A stretch of DNA of 64,000 nucleotides, from the NCBI GenBank assembly GCA_014896315.1, contig JADBKP010000011.1, positions 1-64,000 on the forward strand, written 5' to 3'. Source of the stretch: Limnochordales bacterium (lineage in GTDB: Bacteria > Bacillota > Limnochordia > Limnochordales > DUMU01). A program made the translations under genes and the position numbers. Below the pieces are notes generated by a model. The model was given only the letters and a program-made list of their open reading frames with translations, was not told where the DNA came from and did no database searches. Of the stretch, positions 16,383-24,553 are shown one piece after another (positions within the stretch are counted from its first letter, which is position 1; every line of letters starts with the position of its first letter).

Positions 16383-17375
16383 GTGAGAATAGGAATTGTC
16401 GGCCTGGCCCTTTCGCATCCATACGCTTTTGCCAACCTGGCGATCCAGGAGGGCGAGAGCGTTGTCGCCGTCTGGGACGAGTCACCGGAGAAGCGGGAAG
16501 AGCTGGCCGCACGTTTGGGGGCGCGAGCTGTGGATGATCCCGACCTGATGCTACCCGGTCGGGAGGTGGCTGTTGACGCCGTTTTCGTTTGCACGAAGAG
16601 CGGACAGCATGCCAGATACGCGTTGCCGTTTCTTGCGGCAGGTGTGCCTACCTTCGTGGACAAGGCTTTGGCCACCAACGTGGAGGACGCTCGGGCCCTC
16701 CTCGAGGCTGGGTCGCGGCCCGGCCGGCTGCTCATGTCCACGTCGGCCATCCGCTACGCTCCTGCACACGTAGCTCTGCGCGAGCAAGTGCTCGCTGGCC
16801 GATTGGGCAAGACGGTATGGGCCGAAGCCCTGGTTGCTCACGACATCAAGGGTTACATGGAAGGTTTTTCGAGGTGGCAGGATAGCGTGCCCGAAGGTGG
16901 CGGCTCCATTATTAATATGGGAATCCACGGAGTTGAGCCCCTGGTCTCTGTCTGGGGCGGCGATTTTGAGAGTGTTTTCTGCCAGGCTTCCCGTCTGATT
17001 TATACACAAAGCCAATCGGAAGATACGGCAGTTATTCAGATTCGCTACAAGGATGGCCGCCTGGCCAGTGTCCATGTGCTCTGTAGCAGCAGCGTGCATG
17101 GATATCATCTGCGTGTCCAGGGGGAGAAGGGTTTTCTGGCTGCGGCTGCTCCCAGCGGTTTGCTGGTGGGGCTGAATGGGACCTGGTCGGGCAACGGTGA
17201 CGGGAATGTGGAATATGGGTATAAGGAAACAGTTCACCGGTTCCTGGAAGGGGTACGGCGGGGAGAGATGCCCATCCCTCTGACCGAGACTGCCGCAGTC
17301 ATCTCTATCCTGCTGGCAGCTCGCCTCTCCGCCGCCGCAGGACGACCGGTGACCCGGGAGGAAATTGGACTCTAG
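16383..17375 (+). CDS. Gfo/Idh/MocA-family NAD(P)-dependent oxidoreductase
   Basis: The GTG at 16383 gives 330 residues and follows GGGAGGCAGGG. The N-terminus, VRIGIVGLALSHPYAFANLA, is a slightly unusual Rossmann start (GLALSHP instead of GxGxxG). It continues with VVAVWDESPEKREELAARLG, then DAVFVCTKSGQHARYALPFL and VPTFVDKALATNVEDARAL, which carries the family Lys near the EKP position (here DKA). The C-terminal half is the alpha/beta substrate domain with GGGSIINMGIHGVEPL. Members oxidise or epimerise sugars and inositols. Its place after the mannosidase suggests sugar catabolism. The weakened cofactor motif is worth noting. Confidence 0.8.
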   Translation: MRIGIVGLALSHPYAFANLAIQEGESVVAVWDESPEKREELAARLGARAVDDPDLMLPGREVAVDAVFVCTKSGQHARYALPFLAAGVPTFVDKALATNVEDARALLEAGSRPGRLLMSTSAIRYAPAHVALREQVLAGRLGKTVWAEALVAHDIKGYMEGFSRWQDSVPEGGGSIINMGIHGVEPLVSVWGGDFESVFCQASRLIYTQSQSEDTAVIQIRYKDGRLASVHVLCSSSVHGYHLRVQGEKGFLAAAAPSGLLVGLNGTWSGNGDGNVEYGYKETVHRFLEGVRRGEMPIPLTETAAVISILLAARLSAAAGRPVTREEIGL

Positions 17376-17550
17376 CGATATGCTGCCAGCAGGTAAGGGA
17401 AACGGAGGGGTAGCCAGAAAGTGTAATTGGGGCGGGAAGATTGACCGGGAAGGGGATGGACTGACTCAGGAGGAAGTAATCTAGGTGCCTTATCACCGCT
17501 GACGTGTTGATTATTGAACGGCTGGCGTAGCTCGGGGGGGATAGGTAGGT

Positions 17551-20535
17551 ATGCAGGAGATGGTCGGCTTGTGGAGACGCCTGCACCACAGCCGCTGGCC
17601 GCTGCTCCTGGTGGTGGCAGCTGTTGCGGCCGTTGGGTTCTGGCAAGTACAGGCCCAAAACGGGAGTGAGGCGGTGGCGGAGACCGAGACAGTGGACGAG
17701 ATAGTCACATTTACCCTGGAGAAGACCTACGACGAAAAGAAAACGGAATGGGACAAGCAGGGCGTAAAGGACACCCAGGGTGTTTCCATCACCATTCCGG
17801 GGATCCGCTATGTGGCGGTTAGCGATCCGGGTGCGGTGAAGGTGATAGACGACCCTGAGGGTCAGCGGGGAAAGGTTCTGCTTTGGGACCAAGATGAGAG
17901 CTGGGTCGAGTGGGAAGTCACCGTACCCGAGTCCGGCTACTACCAGATCAGCATTGATTATTACATGCCACCCGGAAAGAAGTCGTCGGGCGAGCGTGAC
18001 CTGATGATCGATGGGGAATACCCCTTCCGGGAAGCCAAGCGTTTCACCTTCCATCGCATGTGGAGGGATGCGGCTCCTCCGCGCAAAGACAGCCGCGGCA
18101 ACCACATCCGCCCGGGGCAGGAGGAGGTTTTTGGCTGGCAAACGGCCCGGTTGGAGGACAGCCGGCGTCTCGTCCTTGAGCCGCTGCGCTTCTATCTGAC
18201 CGCGGGAACGCATCGCCTGCGCATGGGAGCCCTGCGCGAGCCGATGATCATCGGCAGCATTAAAGTGCACTCCCCTGTGGTCTTGCCTACCTACGCCGAG
18301 AAGCTGGCTGAGTGGAAGGCAGCCGGTTTCCGTCCCGCCCGCAGCCTGGTGAAAGTGCAGGCGGAGGAGGCAACCCTCAAGTCGCAGCAGACACTGCGCC
18401 GGGAGTATACTTCGGATCCTCTTCAGGAGCCGCCGGCCAAGGGTAAGATCATTCTTAATGCTTTTGGTGCCTGGCGCTGGCGCTTTGCCGGTGACTGGGC
18501 CGAATGGGTTTTCGATGTGCCGGAGGACGGCCTCTACGAGCTGAACCTGAGGGTATGGCAGGGGTACGAGGACGGTCTGCCTGTCTATCGCCGTCTCTAC
18601 ATCGACGGTGAGATACCCTTCCAGGAGGCCAACGCCATCCCGGTGCCTTACAACCGCAGGCAGCAGATTTGGCGGGTAGGCGCAGTGAAGCCGGGCGACG
18701 AGCCTTACCTCTTCGCCTTGACCAAGGGGCGGCACGTGATCAGGTTAGAAGTGAGCGTCGGCCCGCTGGCGCAGACGGTTCGCACGATCGAGGAAGTCTC
18801 CCAGAGGCTCTCCATATTCAACCGGGAAGTGGTCATGGTTACCGGACCGCAGCCGGACCCCAACTTCGAGTACCGGATTGAGACCATCATTCCCGATCTG
18901 ATTGACCGGTTGAACGCCACTGCGGCGCTGCTGGAAAACGAAGTGACGCGAATGACCAAGGCGGTAGGGCGCCGGCCCGCTGCAGCCAACACGCTGGCGA
19001 TGGTAGCCGACCAGCTGCGCAACATGGCGAAGAACCCGGATATCATCACGAAACCGGGTGGTATCAAGAGCTTCGGCGACAACCAGACGAGCCTTAGCCA
19101 GTGGTCCCTCAACCTGCAGAATCAACCGCTCGAGGTCGACTGGTTGGCCCTTGCGCCGCCTGGGCACAAGTGGCCGCGGGCCGGGGCGAATGCTCTTGAC
19201 CAGGCAAAACGGGCTGCGGGCGACCTGATCGCCTCGTTCGGGAAGGACTACGGCCAGATAGGTGATGTGTATGAAGGTCAGGAGCCGCTGAAAGTCTGGG
19301 TTGGCCGCGGGCGTGAGTGGGCCGAGATCATCAAACAGATGGCTGACGACGACTTTACGCCCAAGACGGGTATTCCTGTCAACATCAACATTCTCCCGGC
19401 CGGCCAGCTGGGTATCGGCGGTCTCAACCCGATGTTGCTTGCGGCCGTCACCGGTGATACCCCCGATGTGGCTCTGGGTGCGGCCTCCAACCTGCCGGTG
19501 GAGTTCGCCATGCGCGGGCAGATGACCGCCCTCGATGAGTTCCCCGATTATGAGGAAATACGGAAGCGGTTCCGCCCCGGAGCGCTGATTCCCTACTACT
19601 ATCAGGGCCATGTGTACGGGCTTCCGGAGCAGCAGGACTTCCAGATGCTCTTCTATCGCATCGATGTTCTGCAGCTGCTCGGGCTCAAGGTACCGAACAC
19701 CTGGCAAGAAGTGTATGAGATGATTCCTGACCTGCAGGCGAACGGGCTCGACTTCTACTATCCGTCACCTGCCTCGGTCGGTGATATCGGCGGTTTCACG
19801 CCCTTCCTTTACCAGCTAGGCGGTGAGTACTACACGCCGGACGGCCTCAGATCGGCGTTGAACACCCCGCAGGCGCATGCGGCCTTCAAGGAGTGGACCG
19901 AGCTTTGGACCAACTACAAGATCCCGCTCCAGGCCGACTTCTACAACCGCATGCGTACTGGCTTGATGCCGATCGGCGTGGCGGGATATGGTCTCTACAC
20001 GTCCCTCGTAACAGCAGCACCGGAGCTTGCCGGCTGGTGGGGCATGGCGCCGCTGCCGGGCCATGTGCGGGATGGGCGCATCGACCGCACCACGGCCGGT
20101 GGCAGCACGGCGGTCATCATCTTCAAGATCGAGGATGAGAAGCGCCGCCAGCAAGCATGGGAGTTCGTCAAGTGGTGGACCAGCGAAGAGACGCAGATAC
20201 GTTTTGGTAACGAGGTGGAGGGCCTGCTTGGCGCTGGCGCCCGCTGGAACTCCGCCAACGTCGAAGCGATGAAAGGTCTGCCCTGGCCGAATAAGGACCT
20301 GCAGGCTATCCTCGAGCAATGGCGCTGGCTGAAAGAAGTGCCGGTGGTGCTTGGCGGCTACTTCACCGGGCGCCATGTCAGCAACGCCTGGAACCGTACG
20401 GTCATCAGCGGCATGTTGCCGCGGGAGTCCCTCGAGCTTGCTGTCAAGGACATTGACCGGGAGCTCTTGGCCAAGCAGCAGGAGTTCGGTATTACCCCGG
20501 AGACTGCCAAGCAGCTCTACCTCGGAGAGGAGTGA
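17551..20535 (+). CDS. Solute-binding protein fused to two N-terminal carbohydrate-binding-like domains
   Basis: This 994-residue secreted protein opens an operon. After an N-terminal hydrophobic segment (WPLLLVVAAVAAVGFW) come two similar beta-sandwich domains. The first has WVEWEVTVPESGYYQISIDY near residue 118; the second has WAEWVFDVPEDGLYELNLRVW near residue 315. Both carry a DGE(Y/I)PF(R/Q)EA motif. A helical linker follows, and from about residue 580 a family 1 extracellular solute-binding domain (TGIPVNINILPAGQ, TGDTPDVALGAASNLPVEFA, YGLPEQQDFQMLFYR). Two matching permease genes follow with almost no gap. The ligand is likely a large glycan or oligosaccharide. The fusion replaces the usual lipoprotein anchor. 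Confidence 0.85.
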   Translation: MQEMVGLWRRLHHSRWPLLLVVAAVAAVGFWQVQAQNGSEAVAETETVDEIVTFTLEKTYDEKKTEWDKQGVKDTQGVSITIPGIRYVAVSDPGAVKVIDDPEGQRGKVLLWDQDESWVEWEVTVPESGYYQISIDYYMPPGKKSSGERDLMIDGEYPFREAKRFTFHRMWRDAAPPRKDSRGNHIRPGQEEVFGWQTARLEDSRRLVLEPLRFYLTAGTHRLRMGALREPMIIGSIKVHSPVVLPTYAEKLAEWKAAGFRPARSLVKVQAEEATLKSQQTLRREYTSDPLQEPPAKGKIILNAFGAWRWRFAGDWAEWVFDVPEDGLYELNLRVWQGYEDGLPVYRRLYIDGEIPFQEANAIPVPYNRRQQIWRVGAVKPGDEPYLFALTKGRHVIRLEVSVGPLAQTVRTIEEVSQRLSIFNREVVMVTGPQPDPNFEYRIETIIPDLIDRLNATAALLENEVTRMTKAVGRRPAAANTLAMVADQLRNMAKNPDIITKPGGIKSFGDNQTSLSQWSLNLQNQPLEVDWLALAPPGHKWPRAGANALDQAKRAAGDLIASFGKDYGQIGDVYEGQEPLKVWVGRGREWAEIIKQMADDDFTPKTGIPVNINILPAGQLGIGGLNPMLLAAVTGDTPDVALGAASNLPVEFAMRGQMTALDEFPDYEEIRKRFRPGALIPYYYQGHVYGLPEQQDFQMLFYRIDVLQLLGLKVPNTWQEVYEMIPDLQANGLDFYYPSPASVGDIGGFTPFLYQLGGEYYTPDGLRSALNTPQAHAAFKEWTELWTNYKIPLQADFYNRMRTGLMPIGVAGYGLYTSLVTAAPELAGWWGMAPLPGHVRDGRIDRTTAGGSTAVIIFKIEDEKRRQQAWEFVKWWTSEETQIRFGNEVEGLLGAGARWNSANVEAMKGLPWPNKDLQAILEQWRWLKEVPVVLGGYFTGRHVSNAWNRTVISGMLPRESLELAVKDIDRELLAKQQEFGITPETAKQLYLGEE

Positions 20536-20540
20536 CGTAC

Positions 20541-21494
20541 GTGGCAACGGCAAGTCAAGTAGTCGAAAGAGTGGGGGTCCGCCCGGCACCCGGGCGGATC
20601 GCCCGCCTGATCGAGCAGATGCGCAAGGAAAAGGTTGCCTATCTTTTCCTTGCACCCTATGCAATCGTGTTCTTTGTCTTCACGATCTTGCCGGTCTTGA
20701 CCGCCATCGGCCTGAGCTTTACGTACTACAACATGCTGCAGCCACCCAAATGGATCGGCCTGACCAATTACCGCCTGCTTCTGCTTGACGACAGTGTCTT
20801 CCTCATCGGGGTGAAGAATACCCTCTACTTTGCGATCATTGCCGGGCCGGTCAGCTTTGTTGCCTGTTTCCTCTTTGCCTGGCTGATCAACATGCAGAAG
20901 GCCCGCAAGCCGCTGACTCTGATCTTCTACGCACCTTCGCTGGTAAGCGGTATTGCGATGGGGCTCATTGCCAGCTACTTCCTGTCGGGCGACCGTTACG
21001 GGTTGCTCAATGATTTCCTGATAAGAATCGGAGCAATCAGCACGCCAATTCAGTTCCTTAGGGACGCGCGGCTGATCATGCCCTTCATCATCCTGGTTCA
21101 GCTCTACATGAGCCTCGGAAATGGCTTCCTTGTCAACATCGCGGGTCTGCAAAACGTCGACAAGACCCTTTACGAGGCGGCCGCTCTAGACGGCGTCGGT
21201 ACGAAGTTACAGGAGATGTGGTACATAACGGTACCACTGATGAAGCCGCAGCTTCTCTTCAACGCCGTCATGGCGATCGTATCGTCGTTTAACGTGTTTG
21301 GGATCGCGCTGGCTATGGTCGGCTTGCCGAGCTGGCAGTACGCGGGTCATACAATCGTGGCACACATGTACGACTACGCCTTCATCCGCTTCTCGCTCGG
21401 GTACGCGTCGGCGGTGGCGGTGATCCTCTTCATATTCACCTTCACCCTCAACCGCATCGTCATGCGTATTCTGTCGACCCGGGGTGACTATTGA
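20541..21494 (+). CDS. Sugar ABC transporter permease, MalF type
   Basis: This 317-residue inner-membrane protein has about six transmembrane segments. It starts with KVAYLFLAPYAIVFFVFTIL and carries the EAA loop EAAALDGVGTKLQEMWYITVP that docks onto the ATPase. The GTG at 20541 is preferred: GGAGAGGAG, which spans the stop of the preceding gene, ends 8 bases upstream. It is translationally coupled to the solute-binding fusion gene. It should pair with the MalG-type protein encoded next. No ATPase gene is present in the operon. Confidence 0.92.
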   Translation: MATASQVVERVGVRPAPGRIARLIEQMRKEKVAYLFLAPYAIVFFVFTILPVLTAIGLSFTYYNMLQPPKWIGLTNYRLLLLDDSVFLIGVKNTLYFAIIAGPVSFVACFLFAWLINMQKARKPLTLIFYAPSLVSGIAMGLIASYFLSGDRYGLLNDFLIRIGAISTPIQFLRDARLIMPFIILVQLYMSLGNGFLVNIAGLQNVDKTLYEAAALDGVGTKLQEMWYITVPLMKPQLLFNAVMAIVSSFNVFGIALAMVGLPSWQYAGHTIVAHMYDYAFIRFSLGYASAVAVILFIFTFTLNRIVMRILSTRGDY

Positions 21495-21564
21495 TGCAGC
21501 CAACGGAAGCAGCGTACCGGGGGTCCATTAGGCGAATCGGCTTGGAAGCGGAGGAGGAGAGAGA

Positions 21565-22449
21565 GTGAGTACCTACGGTCTCTACTACGGTATCAAACCA
21601 GTGCGGCGGAAGGGATGGAGCTTCGGCCAGATCGTCCTCTTCCTGTTTCTGATGGGCCTGGCTGCCTTCATGATGCTTCCGCTGGTCTTCGTAGTGGTCA
21701 ACGCGCTCAAGCCTCTGGATGAGTTGTTGCTCTTCCCCCCGAGGTTCTGGGTGCAGCGGCCAACGTTGAGCAACTTCGGTGACCTGTTGTTGGCTACATC
21801 GGCCACGACAGTCCCGTTTGTTCGCTATATCTTCAACAGTGTCATTGTTTCCGTGTCGGTCGTGGTCCTGACCATCCTTATCGGGAGCATGGCCGCTTAT
21901 GCGCTTTCCAATAAACACAAGTTCCCGGGGCAGGAGCTCTTCTTCGTCCTTGTAGTCTCATCGCTTATGTTCGCCTCGGAAGTGACCTCGATTCCCCGGT
22001 ACCTGATCGTCAACAAGTTGGGGTGGATCGATCACTACTGGGCACTCATCATCCCACCCTTGGCCGGAGGCTACGGGGTCTTCCTGATGAAGCAGTTTAT
22101 TGATCAGGTTCCGCGGGAGATCATCGAAGCTGCTATCATTGATGGCGCTAGCGACTGGACGATTTTCTGGAAGCTGATCATGCCGGGAGCCCAGTCGGCC
22201 TGGGCGACGCTGGGGATCACCCAGTTCGTCGCTACGTGGAATGATGCCTTCAGCGCCCTCATCTTTACCCGGACAGAGGTCATGAAGACGCTCCCGCTCA
22301 TGTTGCAGACGGTAGGCGGCGGATCGATTGCCCGGGCGGGCGCGGGGGCGGCGGCCACCTTCTTGATGATCTTCCCGCCCATCATCATCTTCGTCTTCCT
22401 GCAGTCGCGGGTTGTCGAAAGCATGGCCTACTCTGGAATCAAGTCGTAG
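21565..22449 (+). CDS. Carbohydrate ABC transporter permease, MalG type
   Basis: This 294-residue partner permease has six hydrophobic segments and the EAA loop EAAIIDGASDWTIFWKLIMP near residue 190, the MalG-type form. The GTG at 21565 follows GGAGGAGAGAG. It completes the first permease pair of the operon. The C-terminus ends in ESMAYSGIKS. Confidence 0.92.
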   Translation: MSTYGLYYGIKPVRRKGWSFGQIVLFLFLMGLAAFMMLPLVFVVVNALKPLDELLLFPPRFWVQRPTLSNFGDLLLATSATTVPFVRYIFNSVIVSVSVVVLTILIGSMAAYALSNKHKFPGQELFFVLVVSSLMFASEVTSIPRYLIVNKLGWIDHYWALIIPPLAGGYGVFLMKQFIDQVPREIIEAAIIDGASDWTIFWKLIMPGAQSAWATLGITQFVATWNDAFSALIFTRTEVMKTLPLMLQTVGGGSIARAGAGAAATFLMIFPPIIIFVFLQSRVVESMAYSGIKS

Positions 22450-22471
22450 AGCAGAGGGGGGTCGAACGTAC

Positions 22472-23932
22472 ATGAGTCGGAAAACGCAACTGAAAAGGTG
22501 GGCAGCCGGACTCACCCTCCTCCTGGCTATAGCAAGTCTGGCCGGAAAGGCGGAGGGTGCAGCCCAATACATGTCCTACACGCTGGACTGGCGCAACCGC
22601 CGGGTGGCTGCACCCCTGGGTTACGTTGTAGAAGATGTGCTGACGGGCATCGGACAACTGGAGGAACCGATGCGGGCGCCGCAGGACCTCTTCCTGGACC
22701 GGGAAGAGAACCTGTGGATAGCGGATACCGATGGCAACCGCATCATCAAGATGACACGAACCGGTGAGGTCCTGCTGACCATCACCGAGGCCGATGGTGT
22801 GCCGCTTTTCGGACCGCAGGGCGTATTCGTTGACGATCAAACGGGCGAGATATATATCGCCGACACCGGCAACAAGCGAATCGTGCGGCTCAACCCCGAC
22901 CTGTCGGTGAACAAGATCTACGGAGCGCCCAAGTCGCTGAAGCTAGGTCCGGATTTTAACTTCCAGCCGACCAAGATCGTTGTCGACAAGAGCGGCAACA
23001 TGTTCATCGTGAACGGCGGCGACTTCCACGGCTTCCTCCAGATGGACTCGAGGGGGCGCTTCCGTCAGTGGTTCGGAGCAAACAAGGTGCCGTTCAGCAT
23101 TACGCGTGTGCTGACGCGTATCTTCGCCTCCGAGCAGCAGCGGCAACAGTTGACCCGCGTACTACCGCCGCCACCGAGTAATGCGTTCTTGCATCCAAGC
23201 GGCTACATGTACGTGACCAGTGCGTTTGCGACCACGTCGCAGATCAAAAAGCTGAACGCAGTGGGGAGCAACTCCTTCCCGGAGCAGTTCTACGGCGAGG
23301 TACGGGTAGAAAACTGGACCCTGGTGCGGCCGCAGTTTGTGGATGTTGCCGTCGACCAGAACGACATTGTCAGTGCCCTGGACGCTAACACCGGCCGCGT
23401 TTACCAGTATGACCAGGACGGCAATACGCTGCTTGTCTTCGGTGGGCAGGGAGATCAGCGAGGTGTGTTTAAGTATCCAAGCAGCCTGGTGGTGGACTCC
23501 CGCGGCTGGCTGTACGTACTGGATAACCAGCGAAACGATATTCAAGTCTTCCGGCCCACTGAGTTTGCCCAGCTGGTACATAGGGCCAGCGACCTCTACT
23601 ACAAGGGCGAGTACCAGGCGGCGGCCGAACTGTGGCGCCGGGTGCTCGACATGAATACCAACTACGAGCTGGCGCACAAAGGAATCGCCCGGAACTACTA
23701 CAAGGACGGGGAGTACCGGAAGGCGATGATCGAATACCGCCTGGCCCACGACAAGGCCGGTTACTCCATGGCCTTTGCGGAGCTGCGCAAGGAGTGGGCG
23801 CGTGCACACTTCCCGCTGCTCATCGGCCTGGTACTTCTGACAATACTGGTCCTTGTCGGTATTGGTGTCGCGATCACGCTATACGTCCGCGCCGGGTGGC
23901 GCCGGCCAGGACAAGCGGTGGAGGAGGCGTAA
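22472..23932 (+). CDS. Secreted NHL-repeat protein with TPR and C-terminal membrane anchor
   Basis: The 486-residue protein has a signal peptide (LKRWAAGLTLLLAIASLAGKAEGA). Several NHL-type beta-propeller blades follow: LFLDREENLWIADTDGNRII, VFVDDQTGEIYIADTGNKRI, then SLVVDSRGWLYVLDNQRND. Near residue 370 come two TPR-like helical pairs (ASDLYYKGEYQAAAELWRRV, NYYKDGEYRKAMIEYRLA), then a transmembrane helix (LLIGLVLLTILVLVGIGVAI) close to the C-terminus. Propeller and TPR therefore face outward, anchored in the membrane. It may be a scaffold or sensor for the transport system. No enzyme motif is seen. Confidence 0.8.
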   Translation: MSRKTQLKRWAAGLTLLLAIASLAGKAEGAAQYMSYTLDWRNRRVAAPLGYVVEDVLTGIGQLEEPMRAPQDLFLDREENLWIADTDGNRIIKMTRTGEVLLTITEADGVPLFGPQGVFVDDQTGEIYIADTGNKRIVRLNPDLSVNKIYGAPKSLKLGPDFNFQPTKIVVDKSGNMFIVNGGDFHGFLQMDSRGRFRQWFGANKVPFSITRVLTRIFASEQQRQQLTRVLPPPPSNAFLHPSGYMYVTSAFATTSQIKKLNAVGSNSFPEQFYGEVRVENWTLVRPQFVDVAVDQNDIVSALDANTGRVYQYDQDGNTLLVFGGQGDQRGVFKYPSSLVVDSRGWLYVLDNQRNDIQVFRPTEFAQLVHRASDLYYKGEYQAAAELWRRVLDMNTNYELAHKGIARNYYKDGEYRKAMIEYRLAHDKAGYSMAFAELRKEWARAHFPLLIGLVLLTILVLVGIGVAITLYVRAGWRRPGQAVEEA

Positions 23933-23933
23933 G

Positions 23934-24539
23934 ATGAACACTTTTCGCATGGCGATGGCTGTGCTCTTCCATCCCAGCGACGTTTTCTATGAGGTGAAGC
24001 AGAATAACCACCTCATAGCCGGGCTGTGGATGATGCTCGCCTTCCTGGTGATTCGCTTCGTGAACATCTTCGTCACCGCCTACCACTTCCGGACGGTCGA
24101 TCCAGAGGAAGGGAGTCTCCTGTTTGAGATTGCGCGAGTTTTGCTGCCGACGCTGACGTTCGTTCTGGCGCAGTACGCTATCACCACCATCTCCGATGGC
24201 GAGGGCTTTATCGGCCAGGTCTTTGTTGGTACGTTCCTGTCGATGGCTCCCTACGTGGTCTTCTCGCTGCCGCTGGCAGCCCTCACGAACGTCCTCACCC
24301 TGGCGGAGGGGGGCGTGGTCGGTTGGATTCAGCTCATCATATACGGATGGTGTTTCGTGCTCCTGGTCTCAATGACGCAAACCATTCACAACTATGATTT
24401 TGGCCGGGCGATGGCAATCCTTGGCCTTACACTCCTGGTCATGCTGCTGGTGTGGGCGGTGATCATGCTGCTTTACGCCCTTTCGGACCAGGTAGTACGG
24501 TTCATCAACGAAGTCATTGTCGAGCTGTCCGTTCGGTAA
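23934..24539 (+). CDS. Yip1-family membrane protein
   Basis: This 201-residue protein starts one base after the NHL gene's stop codon. It matches the Yip1 (PF04893) layout: an N-terminal amphipathic start containing LFHPSDVFYEVKQNNH, then five transmembrane segments, including VLLPTLTFVLAQYAITTISDGEG and a central GTFLSMAPYVVFSLPLAAL. The biochemical role of bacterial Yip1 proteins is not established. It is presumably part of the same envelope-associated uptake machinery. Confidence 0.8.
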   Translation: MNTFRMAMAVLFHPSDVFYEVKQNNHLIAGLWMMLAFLVIRFVNIFVTAYHFRTVDPEEGSLLFEIARVLLPTLTFVLAQYAITTISDGEGFIGQVFVGTFLSMAPYVVFSLPLAALTNVLTLAEGGVVGWIQLIIYGWCFVLLVSMTQTIHNYDFGRAMAILGLTLLVMLLVWAVIMLLYALSDQVVRFINEVIVELSVR

Positions 24540-24553
24540 GGGGGGATACGGGC

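Noticed and set aside
17305-18735. 476-codon minus-strand frame before and within the binding-protein fusion
   Set aside because: Composition is typical of an antisense shadow, and the plus-strand frame has clear domains.
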